64,000 nt of DNA from Pantoea cypripedii (GTDB lineage Bacteria > Pseudomonadota > Gammaproteobacteria > Enterobacterales > Enterobacteriaceae). The DNA lies in assembly GCF_011395035.1 (NCBI RefSeq), contig NZ_CP024770.1, forward strand, positions 124,001 to 188,000, read 5' to 3'. The notes under the pieces were generated by a model. It did no database searches. It was not told where the DNA came from and was given only the letters and a program-made list of their open reading frames with translations. Of this stretch, positions 43,990 to 52,411 are shown piece after piece (position 1 is the first letter of the stretch; each line of letters opens with the position of its first letter). The position numbers were made by a program, and so were the translations under genes.

Positions 43990-46305
43990 TTAACTATTAC
44001 AACACCCTTTGCAGCCACCGCATCCCGCACTATTCCCCGGTGCGGGTGTATTGAGACGGTGTTCTTTGATCCGTTTACCCCATTTACGCAGTAACGTAAT
44101 AAGCACCACATTCACCACGATGACGCTGAACAGGCAGGTTGCGCTATAGGCCGGATGCTCATTAAAGGTCACGCTTTGATAAAACAGGGTGGCGATAGAA
44201 AACGCCACATTCAGACCCCAGAAGAACGAGAACAGCATCCAGTTTCTGCCGGCTTCACGCGCGATCGCGCCCATGACCGAGACACAAGGCACATACAGCA
44301 GCACGAAAATCAGGTAGCTGTAGGCGGCAAACACGCTGCCAAATTTCGCGCTCATCACCCCCATCTGCCCGGCAGCCATCTCACCATCCCCTTTGCTGGC
44401 TTCAATCGGGTTGGCTAACGCCCCCAGACTGACCGCGGCTTTCAACCCTTCCCAGGTAGTAGTCAGCGAGCCTGTCAGTTCCGAAAGCAGATTAAATTCC
44501 TCAGGGTTGAACCCACCACTTTGCACATCTTCACCGGTGTACAGGCTATTAAGCGTCCCTACCACCACCTCTTTTGCCATGATGCCTGTCACCAGCCCCA
44601 CGGTGGCCTGCCAGTTATCATCCGTGACCCCAATGGGTTGGAGAATCGGAGTAATCACTTTGCTGGTCGCTGCCAGCGCAGAGCCATTAATGTTATTCAC
44701 CGTATTGCCGCTAAAGGAGAAGCTGCTCAGTACCCCGATAATCATACTGACGAGGATAATCACCCGACCTGCGCGGATAATAAACATTTTCAGGCGTTGC
44801 CAGGTCTGAATCAGCAGGCTTTTAAGGTGGGGGCGATGATAAACCGGCAGCTCCATAATGAAGGGAGAGGCTTCGCCGCGCAGCAACGTATGTTTCAGCA
44901 TCAACCCGGTGATGATCGCCACCACAATACCCAGCACATATAACGAGAACACGAGACTGGCACTGTGGGCACCAAAAAATGCCGCCGCAAACACGGCGAA
45001 GATGGCGAGACGCGCACCACAGGACATAAAGGGAGCGATCAAGACCGTAATCAGACGTTCACGCGGTGTATCCAGCGTGCGCGCCCCCATCACTGAGGGC
45101 ACATTACAGCCAAAGCCGACAATCAGTGGCACAAAGGATTTACCCGGTAACCCCAGCGCCTGCATCAGGCGGTCCATCACGAAAGCCGCCCGCGCCATGT
45201 AACCGGAATCCTCCAGAAATGACAGGAACAGATACATCAGGCCAATCTGCGGAATAATCGGCAGCACCGTATTGATACCCGCACCAATCCCCTGCGCGAG
45301 AAATACCGTCAGCCAGTCGGGGAAATGGCAGGTGTAGCCGAGCCATTGCGTACCGTGGATAAACAAAGCCACCGAACCGCTATCAAACACCGGTTGCAAC
45401 GCGGCACCGATATTGATCGACAGTACAAACATCAGGTACATCACGCCGAGGAATATCGGGATCCCTGCCCAGCGGTTAAGCACCACTTTATCGATCAGAC
45501 CGGTAAGCCGACCAGGTGCAGACTGATGGATATTGCTGACGGTAGCGCAGAGGTGAGTGATGGCGCGAAAACGATAATCGGCAATCACCATTCCCGGATC
45601 GCCACCGGCTTCTTTGCTGATCTCCGGCAAATGTGGCACCACGCCCGGACAGATTTTCTGGCTATTAAGATCACCTTCCAGCAGCTGCAATGCCAGCCAG
45701 TATTGCTTTTGAGCCGGGATAGCCGTTGGCATCATGGTGCGCAGCCGGGTGACCATGGTTTCAACCTCAGCCGGATATGCCACCCATTTCATCGGCGCAC
45801 GGTGATGGTGACTGTCAATGGTCTCCTTGAGACGGGCAATCCCTGCGCCACGGGTTGACGTCAGGGATACCACCGGACATCCCAGTTGGCTGGAAAGCGC
45901 ATCAATATCAATGCTGATATTCTGACTGGCAGCAATATCCTGCATATTCAGCGCGATAATGCAGGGAACGCCTAACTCCAGCAGTTGCACTGTCAGAAAC
46001 AGGTTACTTTCCAGATTCGACGCATCGACGACATTGATCACCAAATCGGCCTGGTCGTTAAACAGGTACTGGCAGGCAATACTTTCATCAATCGAGGTAT
46101 CCGCCGAAATGGTGGTGAGCGAGCGAGTACCCGGCAAATCAATCAGATGCACATCTGATGACGCGGTAAAAAACTGCCCTTCTTTGCGCTCGACCGTCAC
46201 TCCCGCCCAGTTACCCACCCGTTGCCGTGCACCGGTAAGCTGGTTGAATAAGGTGGTTTTGCCGGTATTAGGGTTACCGATCAAACCAATGACTAACTTT
46301 TTCAT
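43990..46305 (-). CDS. feoB: Ferrous iron transport GTPase/permease FeoB
   Basis: 771 residues, the usual FeoB length. Cytoplasmic G domain with GNPNTGKTTLFN (10-21), DLPGT switch II and NMQD-type G4, then about eight membrane helices with the two Gate motifs (FGCNVPSVMGARTL and the PCVSVMGAIARE region). The C-terminus is Cys-rich (CGGCKGCC), as in many FeoB proteins. Imports Fe(II) across the inner membrane. ATGA overlap with feoA; no feoC gene follows. Confidence 0.97.
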   Translation of the reverse strand: MKKLVIGLIGNPNTGKTTLFNQLTGARQRVGNWAGVTVERKEGQFFTASSDVHLIDLPGTRSLTTISADTSIDESIACQYLFNDQADLVINVVDASNLESNLFLTVQLLELGVPCIIALNMQDIAASQNISIDIDALSSQLGCPVVSLTSTRGAGIARLKETIDSHHHRAPMKWVAYPAEVETMVTRLRTMMPTAIPAQKQYWLALQLLEGDLNSQKICPGVVPHLPEISKEAGGDPGMVIADYRFRAITHLCATVSNIHQSAPGRLTGLIDKVVLNRWAGIPIFLGVMYLMFVLSINIGAALQPVFDSGSVALFIHGTQWLGYTCHFPDWLTVFLAQGIGAGINTVLPIIPQIGLMYLFLSFLEDSGYMARAAFVMDRLMQALGLPGKSFVPLIVGFGCNVPSVMGARTLDTPRERLITVLIAPFMSCGARLAIFAVFAAAFFGAHSASLVFSLYVLGIVVAIITGLMLKHTLLRGEASPFIMELPVYHRPHLKSLLIQTWQRLKMFIIRAGRVIILVSMIIGVLSSFSFSGNTVNNINGSALAATSKVITPILQPIGVTDDNWQATVGLVTGIMAKEVVVGTLNSLYTGEDVQSGGFNPEEFNLLSELTGSLTTTWEGLKAAVSLGALANPIEASKGDGEMAAGQMGVMSAKFGSVFAAYSYLIFVLLYVPCVSVMGAIAREAGRNWMLFSFFWGLNVAFSIATLFYQSVTFNEHPAYSATCLFSVIVVNVVLITLLRKWGKRIKEHRLNTPAPGNSAGCGGCKGCCNS

Positions 46306-46529
46306 GCGGTCATTTCCTCAAGGAGGATGGCCGCAAGATCCTGCTGCCGCACCGCGAGGCTGATGCGCCGCGTGCGAATTTGCACCGGATCCCCCATCGG
46401 CGCCACGCGGATAACTTCAATCAGCGCTCCGGGGATCATTCCCATCGCCAGTAGTTTTTGCCGCCAGGCAGGATTAATCGGGCTTTTATAGCCTGCAATC
46501 CGATAAACGCGGTTCGTTTTAATGTGCAT
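46302..46529 (-). CDS. feoA: FeoA, cytoplasmic SH3-like partner of FeoB
   Basis: 75 residues with RQKLLAMGMIPGALIEVIRVAP and GDPVQIRTRRISLAVRQQDLA, the FeoA signature. Small SH3-like protein needed for FeoB activity. A Fur-like sequence lies about 40 bp upstream. Confidence 0.95.
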   Translation of the reverse strand: MHIKTNRVYRIAGYKSPINPAWRQKLLAMGMIPGALIEVIRVAPMGDPVQIRTRRISLAVRQQDLAAILLEEMTA

Positions 46530-46567
46530 ATCATCAGCCAGCTCGGTAACAAGGAGCTGACGATTAT

Positions 46568-46586
46568 ATAAATGATAACCATTCCC
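46568..46586. promoter_or_regulatory. Putative Fur box upstream of feoA
   Basis: The segment AAATGATAACCATTCCCA resembles the Fur consensus GATAATGATAATCATTATC (core ATGATAACCATT). It is about 40 bp upstream of feoA. Iron repression of feoAB by Fur is known in enterobacteria. Confidence 0.5.
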
Positions 46587-46969
46587 ACTTTTGATCCAGG
46601 ATCAGGTTGTAGCGAACAATCAGCCTTTAACTTCAATGGCGGGTTAACAATGGGCAATTTCTCAGGAAAAGCGAATATCACCGTCCAGCTCTGAAATTAT
46701 CAGACAATTCAGAGATGTTCATAAAGAATATATGACAAGTACCGATGCCGGGATTTGTCATGTTAATTTTACAACTTAAAAGTATGTTGTAATTATAAAC
46801 TATCTGCACCAGACATCGTATCAGATCACAGCTTCCGGTTATCGGGAGTGGTAACCTGGAACAACGGGATGAAACAGCGCTTTCCCGGTAAAGTTTTACA
46901 TTCTGCCACGCACAAATTACCCATTCGTTTATCTGTGCCACTGGTCACTCAAAACAAGGAGGCTTTATT

Positions 46970-47866
46970 ATGCCTATAGATGGAATTAAAGGATCTGGAC
47001 CAAGCCATGCATCCACCTCAAATATTGCAACCGACGAAGAGATTACCCAACTGACAAAACTCATCGAAGAAATCTCCGCCAATAATCGGCTGAGAATATC
47101 GAGTATGAATATACTCGAAGATATGGCTGGGGGTGACGAAGTTGATGGCGTATATGAACATGCCCCCCCGGTTGAGGTTGCGGACTTTGGCAAAACCATA
47201 GAACACGTTAACGAGATAATTAACGAGAAAATCAAACAACGCCGGGACACCGGACGGCCAGATCCCTTTTTTATCCTGGCATTTGATTTTGATGACACTA
47301 TTAAAGAACAGGAATGGGGTTTTTGTCCGGTTGAAAAAAAACCTGCCATGATACAGTCAGTGGTGGGTTATAAGAACAGGGATGCCTCTCATATTGCTGA
47401 TGAGTTTTCCAGCCTCGCGCAAAGAGCCATCTGTACATGCGTCATTTCCAGCCGCGGTGGTACTGCGGCAGATCGTCATAAACTATGGACGTTTCTGGAC
47501 GAGACAGGTTTTGCGAAATCACTCAGCAAAGATCTTTTCCTTACTCAGGAAAAGAGCAGTCTGGAATATGAAGTCAAACCTGATTTTATCGACGGTTATC
47601 ATCATATTCCCGGTGCATATCTGAATGCGGCTTTCGGTGGTGGTGTCATTCTGGAAAGAACTGGCGGATTCAAAGGAGGCGTAATTTCGGATATTGTCGC
47701 CGCCAATAGTCAGAAAAGAAATATTGATGAGGAAAATGTGATTGTCATCTTTATTGATGACAGAAAAGAACAACATGACAGTGTTGCCAGTACAGTGGCA
47801 GCCACCCCGCAAAAGTATGAATGTGTTTTGGTTAAAGTAACGCCACCGGCGGGAACGAGGTACTAA
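46970..47866 (+). CDS. HAD-fold (DUF2608-like) protein, putative type III effector
   Basis: 298 residues. The first 25 residues are Ser/Thr/Gly/Asn-rich and look unstructured (IKGSGPSHASTSNIATDEE), as in type III secretion signals. A HAD-like domain follows: ILAFDFDDTIKE with Asp106 and Asp108, CVISSRGG as motif II, and IFIDDRKEQ with Asp263/Asp264. This pattern recalls DUF2608 HAD proteins of intracellular bacteria. AT-richer than feoAB. It is the first gene of the T3SS island, on the same strand as the apparatus. No other enterobacterial housekeeping HAD has this N-terminus. The effector role is inferred from location and N-terminus. Confidence 0.6.
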   Translation: MPIDGIKGSGPSHASTSNIATDEEITQLTKLIEEISANNRLRISSMNILEDMAGGDEVDGVYEHAPPVEVADFGKTIEHVNEIINEKIKQRRDTGRPDPFFILAFDFDDTIKEQEWGFCPVEKKPAMIQSVVGYKNRDASHIADEFSSLAQRAICTCVISSRGGTAADRHKLWTFLDETGFAKSLSKDLFLTQEKSSLEYEVKPDFIDGYHHIPGAYLNAAFGGGVILERTGGFKGGVISDIVAANSQKRNIDEENVIVIFIDDRKEQHDSVASTVAATPQKYECVLVKVTPPAGTRY

Positions 47867-47876
47867 GGATACTCAG

Positions 47877-47904
47877 CACCTGGCCTGAATCCTCTGGTCA
47901 GGTG
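47877..47904 (+). terminator. Hairpin after the HAD-effector gene
   Basis: CACCTGGCC (47877-47885) pairs with GGTCAGGTG (47896-47904) with one mismatch, 10 bp after the stop codon, followed by TTGTTC. Confidence 0.5.
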
Positions 47905-47989
47905 TTGTTCAGAAAGGTATAGGTAGTACAGGTGGGCGAAGAACTTTCACCCGCGAATGCAGCCAAATCTCTACAACTCACCGCGCTTT

Positions 47990-48631
47990 CTAGCCGTGCA
48001 CTCCAAGCCGCATCGCCCAGTTTGTCAGCTCTACCGCGCTGTGCGCTTGCAGTTTGCGCATCAGGTTTAACCGGTGAGTCTCAACGGTTTTTATCGTAAT
48101 AATGAGCTTTTCCGCAATATCGCGATTACGGTTGCCTTCAGCGATAAGTTTCAGGATTTGTCTTTCACGCGTCGTCAGCTTTTGCTGCCCCTCAGGCGAA
48201 GGCGCTTCGGTGATCTGCTGCTGATTGAGCGCAGGATCGAGGAACGTACGTCCCAGCGCCGCCATCTGTAATGCCGTGAGCAGGATCTGCTGCGAACTTT
48301 TCTTGAGGATGTAGGCGATAGCCCCTGCCTCCAGAGCGGCCCGTGCGCGGTGTTCAGCACTTTCCGCAGTCAGAACAATGATAATCATCTCTGGCCAGCG
48401 CTGTTTCAACTGACGAATTACTTCATTACCACTCATGCCCGGCAAACCTAAATCCACCAGAGCAATATCCGGCGTCAAACGCTGACAGGCAGCATAAGCT
48501 TCAAGTCCGTCGGCTACTGCGCCAACTACCTGATAATCCGGCAAAGATGAGAGCAGCAGTTTTATGCCATCACTGAGGAAGGAATGATCCTCAATCAGCA
48601 AAATTCGCTTTGGGTTGATATTGGTATTCAT
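47990..48631 (-). CDS. NarL/FixJ-type response regulator, SsrB-like
   Basis: 213 residues. Receiver domain (about 8-125) with the phosphorylated Asp in IALVDLGLPGMSG, and a LuxR-type helix-turn-helix (LTTRERQILKLIAEGNRNRD, then KTVETHRLNLMRKL). The position at the T3SS edge and the domain type match SsrB of SPI-2. No cognate sensor kinase (SsrA) gene is adjacent. Divergent from the AraC gene, which it may control. Confidence 0.85.
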   Translation of the reverse strand: MNTNINPKRILLIEDHSFLSDGIKLLLSSLPDYQVVGAVADGLEAYAACQRLTPDIALVDLGLPGMSGNEVIRQLKQRWPEMIIIVLTAESAEHRARAALEAGAIAYILKKSSQQILLTALQMAALGRTFLDPALNQQQITEAPSPEGQQKLTTRERQILKLIAEGNRNRDIAEKLIITIKTVETHRLNLMRKLQAHSAVELTNWAMRLGVHG

Positions 48632-48795
48632 CAGTTAAAATTCATAAAAAGTGGTTGACATCCCTATGGTAAAACCCGCCTTTCACAAAAAAAACTAACC
48701 GAAAATAGGGGGAACTGGTCATTAAGTCAGATTCAGGAATCAGATTAATGACGTCATTTTTTCTGAGCGCTCCCACCCTTACACGATTAAGATCA

Positions 48796-48821
48796 GGTGA
48801 TCACCGGATACTGTGATCACC
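48796..48821. promoter_or_regulatory. Pair of GTGATCAC palindromes upstream of the T3SS AraC gene
   Basis: GGTGATCACC (48796-48805, a perfect palindrome) and GTGATCACC (48813-48821) are spaced by 17 bp start to start, between the divergent SsrB-like and AraC genes. A tandem operator is likely; the binding protein is not known. A CRP-like reading is possible but the spacing is wrong. Confidence 0.4.
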
Positions 48822-48870
48822 ATTAAACGAAGAAGATGACATCCGCTAAATACAGTTTAATGGAGTAATG

Positions 48871-49596
48871 ATGTCAGCAATTCGGTTTATTATCACACAC
48901 GATATCGTTACCCTGGAGAACCAGGGTGAACGTTATTCAATACCTGCTAACAGCCTAATTGTTACCGATAATCATGCTCGCCTGGTAAATAAAAGTTCTG
49001 CAGTCCTGATGGATTTTCATAGTTCCTCGTTGCAGCAACTTTATACCGAAGTTGAACAGTTGCTGGCGAAGAAGAACGGATCACAATTCACCCTTGAGAA
49101 GGTCAAAGTGGTTCGGGCGGAGGAAAAGGTCATTGATTTGTTAATTTCTTTATCTCAGCTCTCAGCCAGCAATTTTTTGCAATTTTGTTATGTTTACTGC
49201 CTCAATATGGAAAGGGATTATTTTTCCGATTTGTTACGGCAAGGTGTTTCCGGGCGAATGGATTTTTGTGAGTACATTGAGAATAGCTTCCTTGAGCAAT
49301 TATCAGTGGCTGAGCTGGCGGAAAATTTTGATTTACCATTACGAAAGTTTAATCAGCTGTTTCAGGATACCTATGGTAAACCAGCAAAACGCTGGCTACT
49401 TGAACGTCGTCTTGAACATGCACGAGAACTATTAATTAATACTCCGATGCGCATCATTGATATCGCACTGGAATGTGGTTTTTCTAATCACGCGCATTTT
49501 ACCGATACTTTTCGCCGTCATTTTTCCTGCAATCCAAGCCAGGTACGACAGCGAAAATCCAATTCCGGCGAAGCGCCCCAACCCATTGAGGATTAA
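48871..49596 (+). CDS. AraC-family T3SS activator (InvF/MxiE/YsaE-like)
   Basis: 241 residues from the ATG at 48871, five bases after GGAG (an ATG three bases earlier is too close). C-terminal AraC domain: LSVAELAENFDLPLRKFNQL and IIDIALECGFSNHAHFTDTFRR. The N-terminal half has no cupin sensor and resembles T3SS activators such as InvF, which need a SycD-type chaperone as co-activator; one is encoded at 58477. Directly upstream of the needle gene. Confidence 0.85.
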   Translation: MSAIRFIITHDIVTLENQGERYSIPANSLIVTDNHARLVNKSSAVLMDFHSSSLQQLYTEVEQLLAKKNGSQFTLEKVKVVRAEEKVIDLLISLSQLSASNFLQFCYVYCLNMERDYFSDLLRQGVSGRMDFCEYIENSFLEQLSVAELAENFDLPLRKFNQLFQDTYGKPAKRWLLERRLEHARELLINTPMRIIDIALECGFSNHAHFTDTFRRHFSCNPSQVRQRKSNSGEAPQPIED

Positions 49597-49598
49597 AT

Positions 49599-49814
49599 GT
49601 GGATATTGAAGCGGTCACTAACCAGCTGTCACAATTGGTAGAACAGGCTGGGAATGATGTGCAGTCCAAAATTACGGCTGCCGATATGAATGATCCCGGG
49701 CAAATGCTGAAAGCACAGTTTGCTATTCAGCAATACTCGACGTTTGTCAGCTATGAGAGTGCCATTATGAAAGCCGTAAAAGATATGCTTTCGGGGATTA
49801 TTCAGAAAATATGA
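49599..49814 (+). CDS. sctF: T3SS needle protein SctF (SsaG-like)
   Basis: 71 residues, the same length as SsaG. MLKAQFAIQQYSTFVSYES and IMKAVKDMLSGIIQKI follow the SsaG sequence closely, which places the system in the SPI-2/Esc family. It starts with GTG (GAGG eight bases upstream), right after the AraC stop; the overlapping ATG at 49597 is out of frame. Polymerises into the extracellular needle. Confidence 0.93.
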   Translation: MDIEAVTNQLSQLVEQAGNDVQSKITAADMNDPGQMLKAQFAIQQYSTFVSYESAIMKAVKDMLSGIIQKI

Positions 49815-50071
49815 TTACCCTGGAAACATCCTTACGTCGCCTGATTGTTGAAATCGGCCTGGTTGCAGTCAATCACGGCTTTCAGCACCAGGCCAAATGT
49901 ATTCTCTCAGCCTTACCGAACTTAACGGATAACGCGCACGCGAAGAATATTATCACCGCCACGCTGCAAATTGGTCTGGGTGATAGCCCGGCGGCAATGC
50001 AAACAATTAAAGGCGATATTTCTGACGAGGCTGCGTTATTACGCCGTCTGGTCGTCAGTTCATCCCGTTAA
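49811..50071 (+). CDS. sctG: T3SS needle chaperone, SctG/SsaH/EscG-like
   Basis: 86 residues, helical, ATGA overlap with the needle gene. The TPR-like pattern (VAVNHGFQHQAKCILSAL, AAMQTIKGDISDEAALLRR) and its position match SctG-type chaperones that hold needle monomers. Sequence is poorly conserved in the family, so the identification rests partly on position. Confidence 0.7.
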   Translation: MITLETSLRRLIVEIGLVAVNHGFQHQAKCILSALPNLTDNAHAKNIITATLQIGLGDSPAAMQTIKGDISDEAALLRRLVVSSSR

Positions 50072-50098
50072 CTTATCGTTTTAAAATGGAGTCAATTC

Positions 50099-50446
50099 AT
50101 GGAAATCAACGCAATCAACCTCGAAGCACTGTCTGCTGCACAAACTGAAGTCCAGGCCGTTCCCGCCGTACCTGAAGCCGCAGACGTTGAGGCTTTTACC
50201 CGTTCACTGTTCGGTAAAACCAACCTGACTCCGGAAGAGATCGCCACTGCCGCAGTGCAGGAAAAGTCGCTGGTGATTGGTGATGCTGTCAGTGATGTGC
50301 GTTACACCATCGATGCTATCAACGATCCGGCCACCATGCGCACCGTCGCTTCGGCATTATCCAAACAGACTCTGGAAGTGGATTTTATCGCAAAGGTGGC
50401 AGGTTCACTGGCGCAAGGCATTAACAAGCTGTCGAGCATGCAATGA
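50099..50446 (+). CDS. sctI: T3SS inner rod protein SctI
   Basis: 115 residues. C-terminal helix DFIAKVAGSLAQGINKLSSM is the rod-protein hallmark; the N-terminal part is Ala/Glu-rich. Position between needle and SctJ genes is the SPI-2 order. ATGA overlap with sctJ. Confidence 0.88.
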   Translation: MEINAINLEALSAAQTEVQAVPAVPEAADVEAFTRSLFGKTNLTPEEIATAAVQEKSLVIGDAVSDVRYTIDAINDPATMRTVASALSKQTLEVDFIAKVAGSLAQGINKLSSMQ

Positions 50447-51165
50447 TTGGTTCCGTTAAACGTTATGGCGGCCTGCTGCTACTGGTTTTATGCCTGAGCG
50501 GCTGCAAAGTCGAACTTTACAGTGGCCTGACCGAAACTGAAGCCAACCAGATGCTGGCGCTGCTGATGCTGCGCAACATTGACAGCGACAAACAGGTCAT
50601 TAAAGAAGGCAACGTAGCGCTGCGGGTGGAAAAAGATCAGTTCTCTGACGCGGTAGAAGTGCTGCGTCAGCATGGTCTCCCGGCACGTAAAACGGATGAT
50701 ATGAACGATATCTTCCCTTCCGGGCAACTGGTGACATCGCCGGTGCAGGAACAGGCCAAGATCAATTACCTGAAAGAGCAGCTACTGGAGAAAATGCTGC
50801 GCACCATGGATGGCGTCGTCAGCGCCCAGGTTTCGATCGCCGAAAGTATCAGCAACAACCGACGTGAAGTGCCGGTTCCCTCTGCCTCGGTATTCATCAA
50901 ATATACCCCAGGCGTGAATATGAATAACCGCGAGGCTGATATCCGTAGCCTGATTCAGAAAGGTGTGCCGAATCTGCGTGCGGAAAATATCTCCGTGGTA
51001 CTCCAGGTGACGGATTACCGTTATCAACCGCCGAAACCGGCAGCAGAACCCTTCCAGTTGAAAAAATGGGCACCCTGGCTCGGCGTAGCCTTCACCCTGC
51101 TGGCGGGTAGCATCATTGGTGGTGTGGTGTGGTGGCGACGCAGGACGAACAAACCATGTGCATAA
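50443..51165 (+). CDS. sctJ: T3SS inner-membrane ring lipoprotein SctJ
   Basis: 240 residues. Lipoprotein signal LLLVLCLSGCKVELYSGLTE with the lipidated Cys near 21, the YscJ ring domains (NQMLALLMLRNIDSDKQ; KINYLKEQLLEKMLRTMDGVV; PSASVFIKYTPGVNMN), and a C-terminal transmembrane helix (WLGVAFTLLAGSIIGGVVWW). Forms the inner-membrane ring with SctD. Confidence 0.95.
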   Translation: MIGSVKRYGGLLLLVLCLSGCKVELYSGLTETEANQMLALLMLRNIDSDKQVIKEGNVALRVEKDQFSDAVEVLRQHGLPARKTDDMNDIFPSGQLVTSPVQEQAKINYLKEQLLEKMLRTMDGVVSAQVSIAESISNNRREVPVPSASVFIKYTPGVNMNNREADIRSLIQKGVPNLRAENISVVLQVTDYRYQPPKPAAEPFQLKKWAPWLGVAFTLLAGSIIGGVVWWRRRTNKPCA

Positions 51166-51743
51166 CGGTCAGCGCGTCGTTGCAGCGCTTGCATCAGCTG
51201 GCCTGGCAGCCAGGCCAGTGGATGGATAGCGAGTGGTGGCAGAGTATGTCACTTCAGCCCTGGCAGGAGAGTTATCGCCGCCATCCAGCACTTCGCCCCG
51301 CGCTGGATGCGCTGATCGTCAGCCGTCGCGGTTTTCCGTTACAGGCGCTTCCCGCCAGTCTGACGCCGCTGCAGGAACAGTTACTGGCCCTGGAATCACG
51401 TCTGCCCCGTCTGTGCATGGCGCTTGGCTTGCTGGCGTTATCCTGTCCGGATTATCTGCTAATGGGAGATTACCGGCGGCAGCTCAGCAGCGTGCTGGGC
51501 ACGCATGGTTGCGACCTGTTGCTGGCGCTCGGCGGGTTTCCTGACCAGCAATCACCCACACTCACCCCCGAAGAACTGGCAGCCAAGGCGCTGGCGCGTG
51601 GTATCGCGTGGTTACGTCATTCCGCTGGGGATTGTGTCGTCTGCCAGACTCTGGCCATTACTTTACCCCCCGAACCCGAACTGGCGGTGCCTGAACTTGG
51701 CCCGGCGTTTCCCTGGTTGTTACGGATAGGACGCTTTTTATGA
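51156..51743 (+). CDS. sctK: T3SS sorting-platform accessory protein SctK
   Basis: 195 residues from the ATG at 51156, overlapping sctJ by 10 bp (a GTG at 51129 is also possible). Weakly conserved; the LARGIAWLRHSAGDC region and position between sctJ and sctL match SctK/OrgA-type proteins, which link the ring to the sorting platform. The second half carries CPDYLLMGDYRRQL. Confidence 0.75.
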   Translation: MCITVSASLQRLHQLAWQPGQWMDSEWWQSMSLQPWQESYRRHPALRPALDALIVSRRGFPLQALPASLTPLQEQLLALESRLPRLCMALGLLALSCPDYLLMGDYRRQLSSVLGTHGCDLLLALGGFPDQQSPTLTPEELAAKALARGIAWLRHSAGDCVVCQTLAITLPPEPELAVPELGPAFPWLLRIGRFL

Positions 51744-52411
51744 GCAGACTACGCATCAAAGTTGAGTCATTACCCCTGTCCGCCCCTGCTGGACTGCTGA
51801 TCAGAGCGAATGAACTGGCGCAATACCAGGAGGCGCAGGATATCATCCAGCAAGCCCACGAGCAGGCTGCGCGCATAAAACAGGAAGCCGATGACCTGTT
51901 ATGCCGCATCCAGCAACAGCGTGATGAAGCTTGTGAAGCAGCACGCGAAGAAGGGCTGGTACAGTTAAAAGAAGAAGAGGCTAACTGGCGACAACAGGCC
52001 GTTGCTGAGACGGTGCAATGGCTGCTTGACGAGCATGAACTGGAGTGCAACGTCATCAGACGGCTGGAGCCGCGACTGCGTTCGATGATGACCCAGGTTT
52101 TTAAACAATTTTACCAACAGCAGGATGGCTCACGCTTATTAATGGACCGCCTGCGTAGCGCGATTGATTCCCTGCTGACCGAAGACAGCGCGACGCTTCA
52201 TGTCTGTCCTGCACAGTGGGATACCCTGCAGCATGCTTTTGCCGCATGGCCTGGCCTGAAGGTGAAAAGCAATCCTGAGTTGACGATCGGCCAGGCGACG
52301 TTAAGCAGCCCCATGGTCACATTACAGCTTGATTTAGAAGAACAGCTCAATGCCATGCTGTCCTGTCTCAATAAAGATGAAACCGAGGTAGATGATGATT
52401 ATCAAGATTGA
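51740..52411 (+). CDS. sctL: T3SS stator protein SctL
   Basis: 223 residues. Central coiled coil (EAQDIIQQAHEQAARIKQEA and following to about 100) and C-terminal V-type ATPase stator E-subunit-like domain. ATGA overlap with sctK and 20-bp overlap with sctW. In other systems it binds and regulates the ATPase SctN, whose gene is not in this window. Confidence 0.9.
   Translation: MSRLRIKVESLPLSAPAGLLIRANELAQYQEAQDIIQQAHEQAARIKQEADDLLCRIQQQRDEACEAAREEGLVQLKEEEANWRQQAVAETVQWLLDEHELECNVIRRLEPRLRSMMTQVFKQFYQQQDGSRLLMDRLRSAIDSLLTEDSATLHVCPAQWDTLQHAFAAWPGLKVKSNPELTIGQATLSSPMVTLQLDLEEQLNAMLSCLNKDETEVDDDYQD

Noticed and set aside
46591..46605. TTGAT-N5-ATCAG as an FNR site upstream of feoA
   Set aside because: Spacing is 5 instead of 4 and the last base differs, so I do not call it, although FNR control of feo is known in E. 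coli.
46678..46941. Minus-strand frame of 87 codons between feoA and the HAD-effector gene
   Set aside because: No family pattern and no ribosome-binding site; it lies in the upstream regions of both neighbours.
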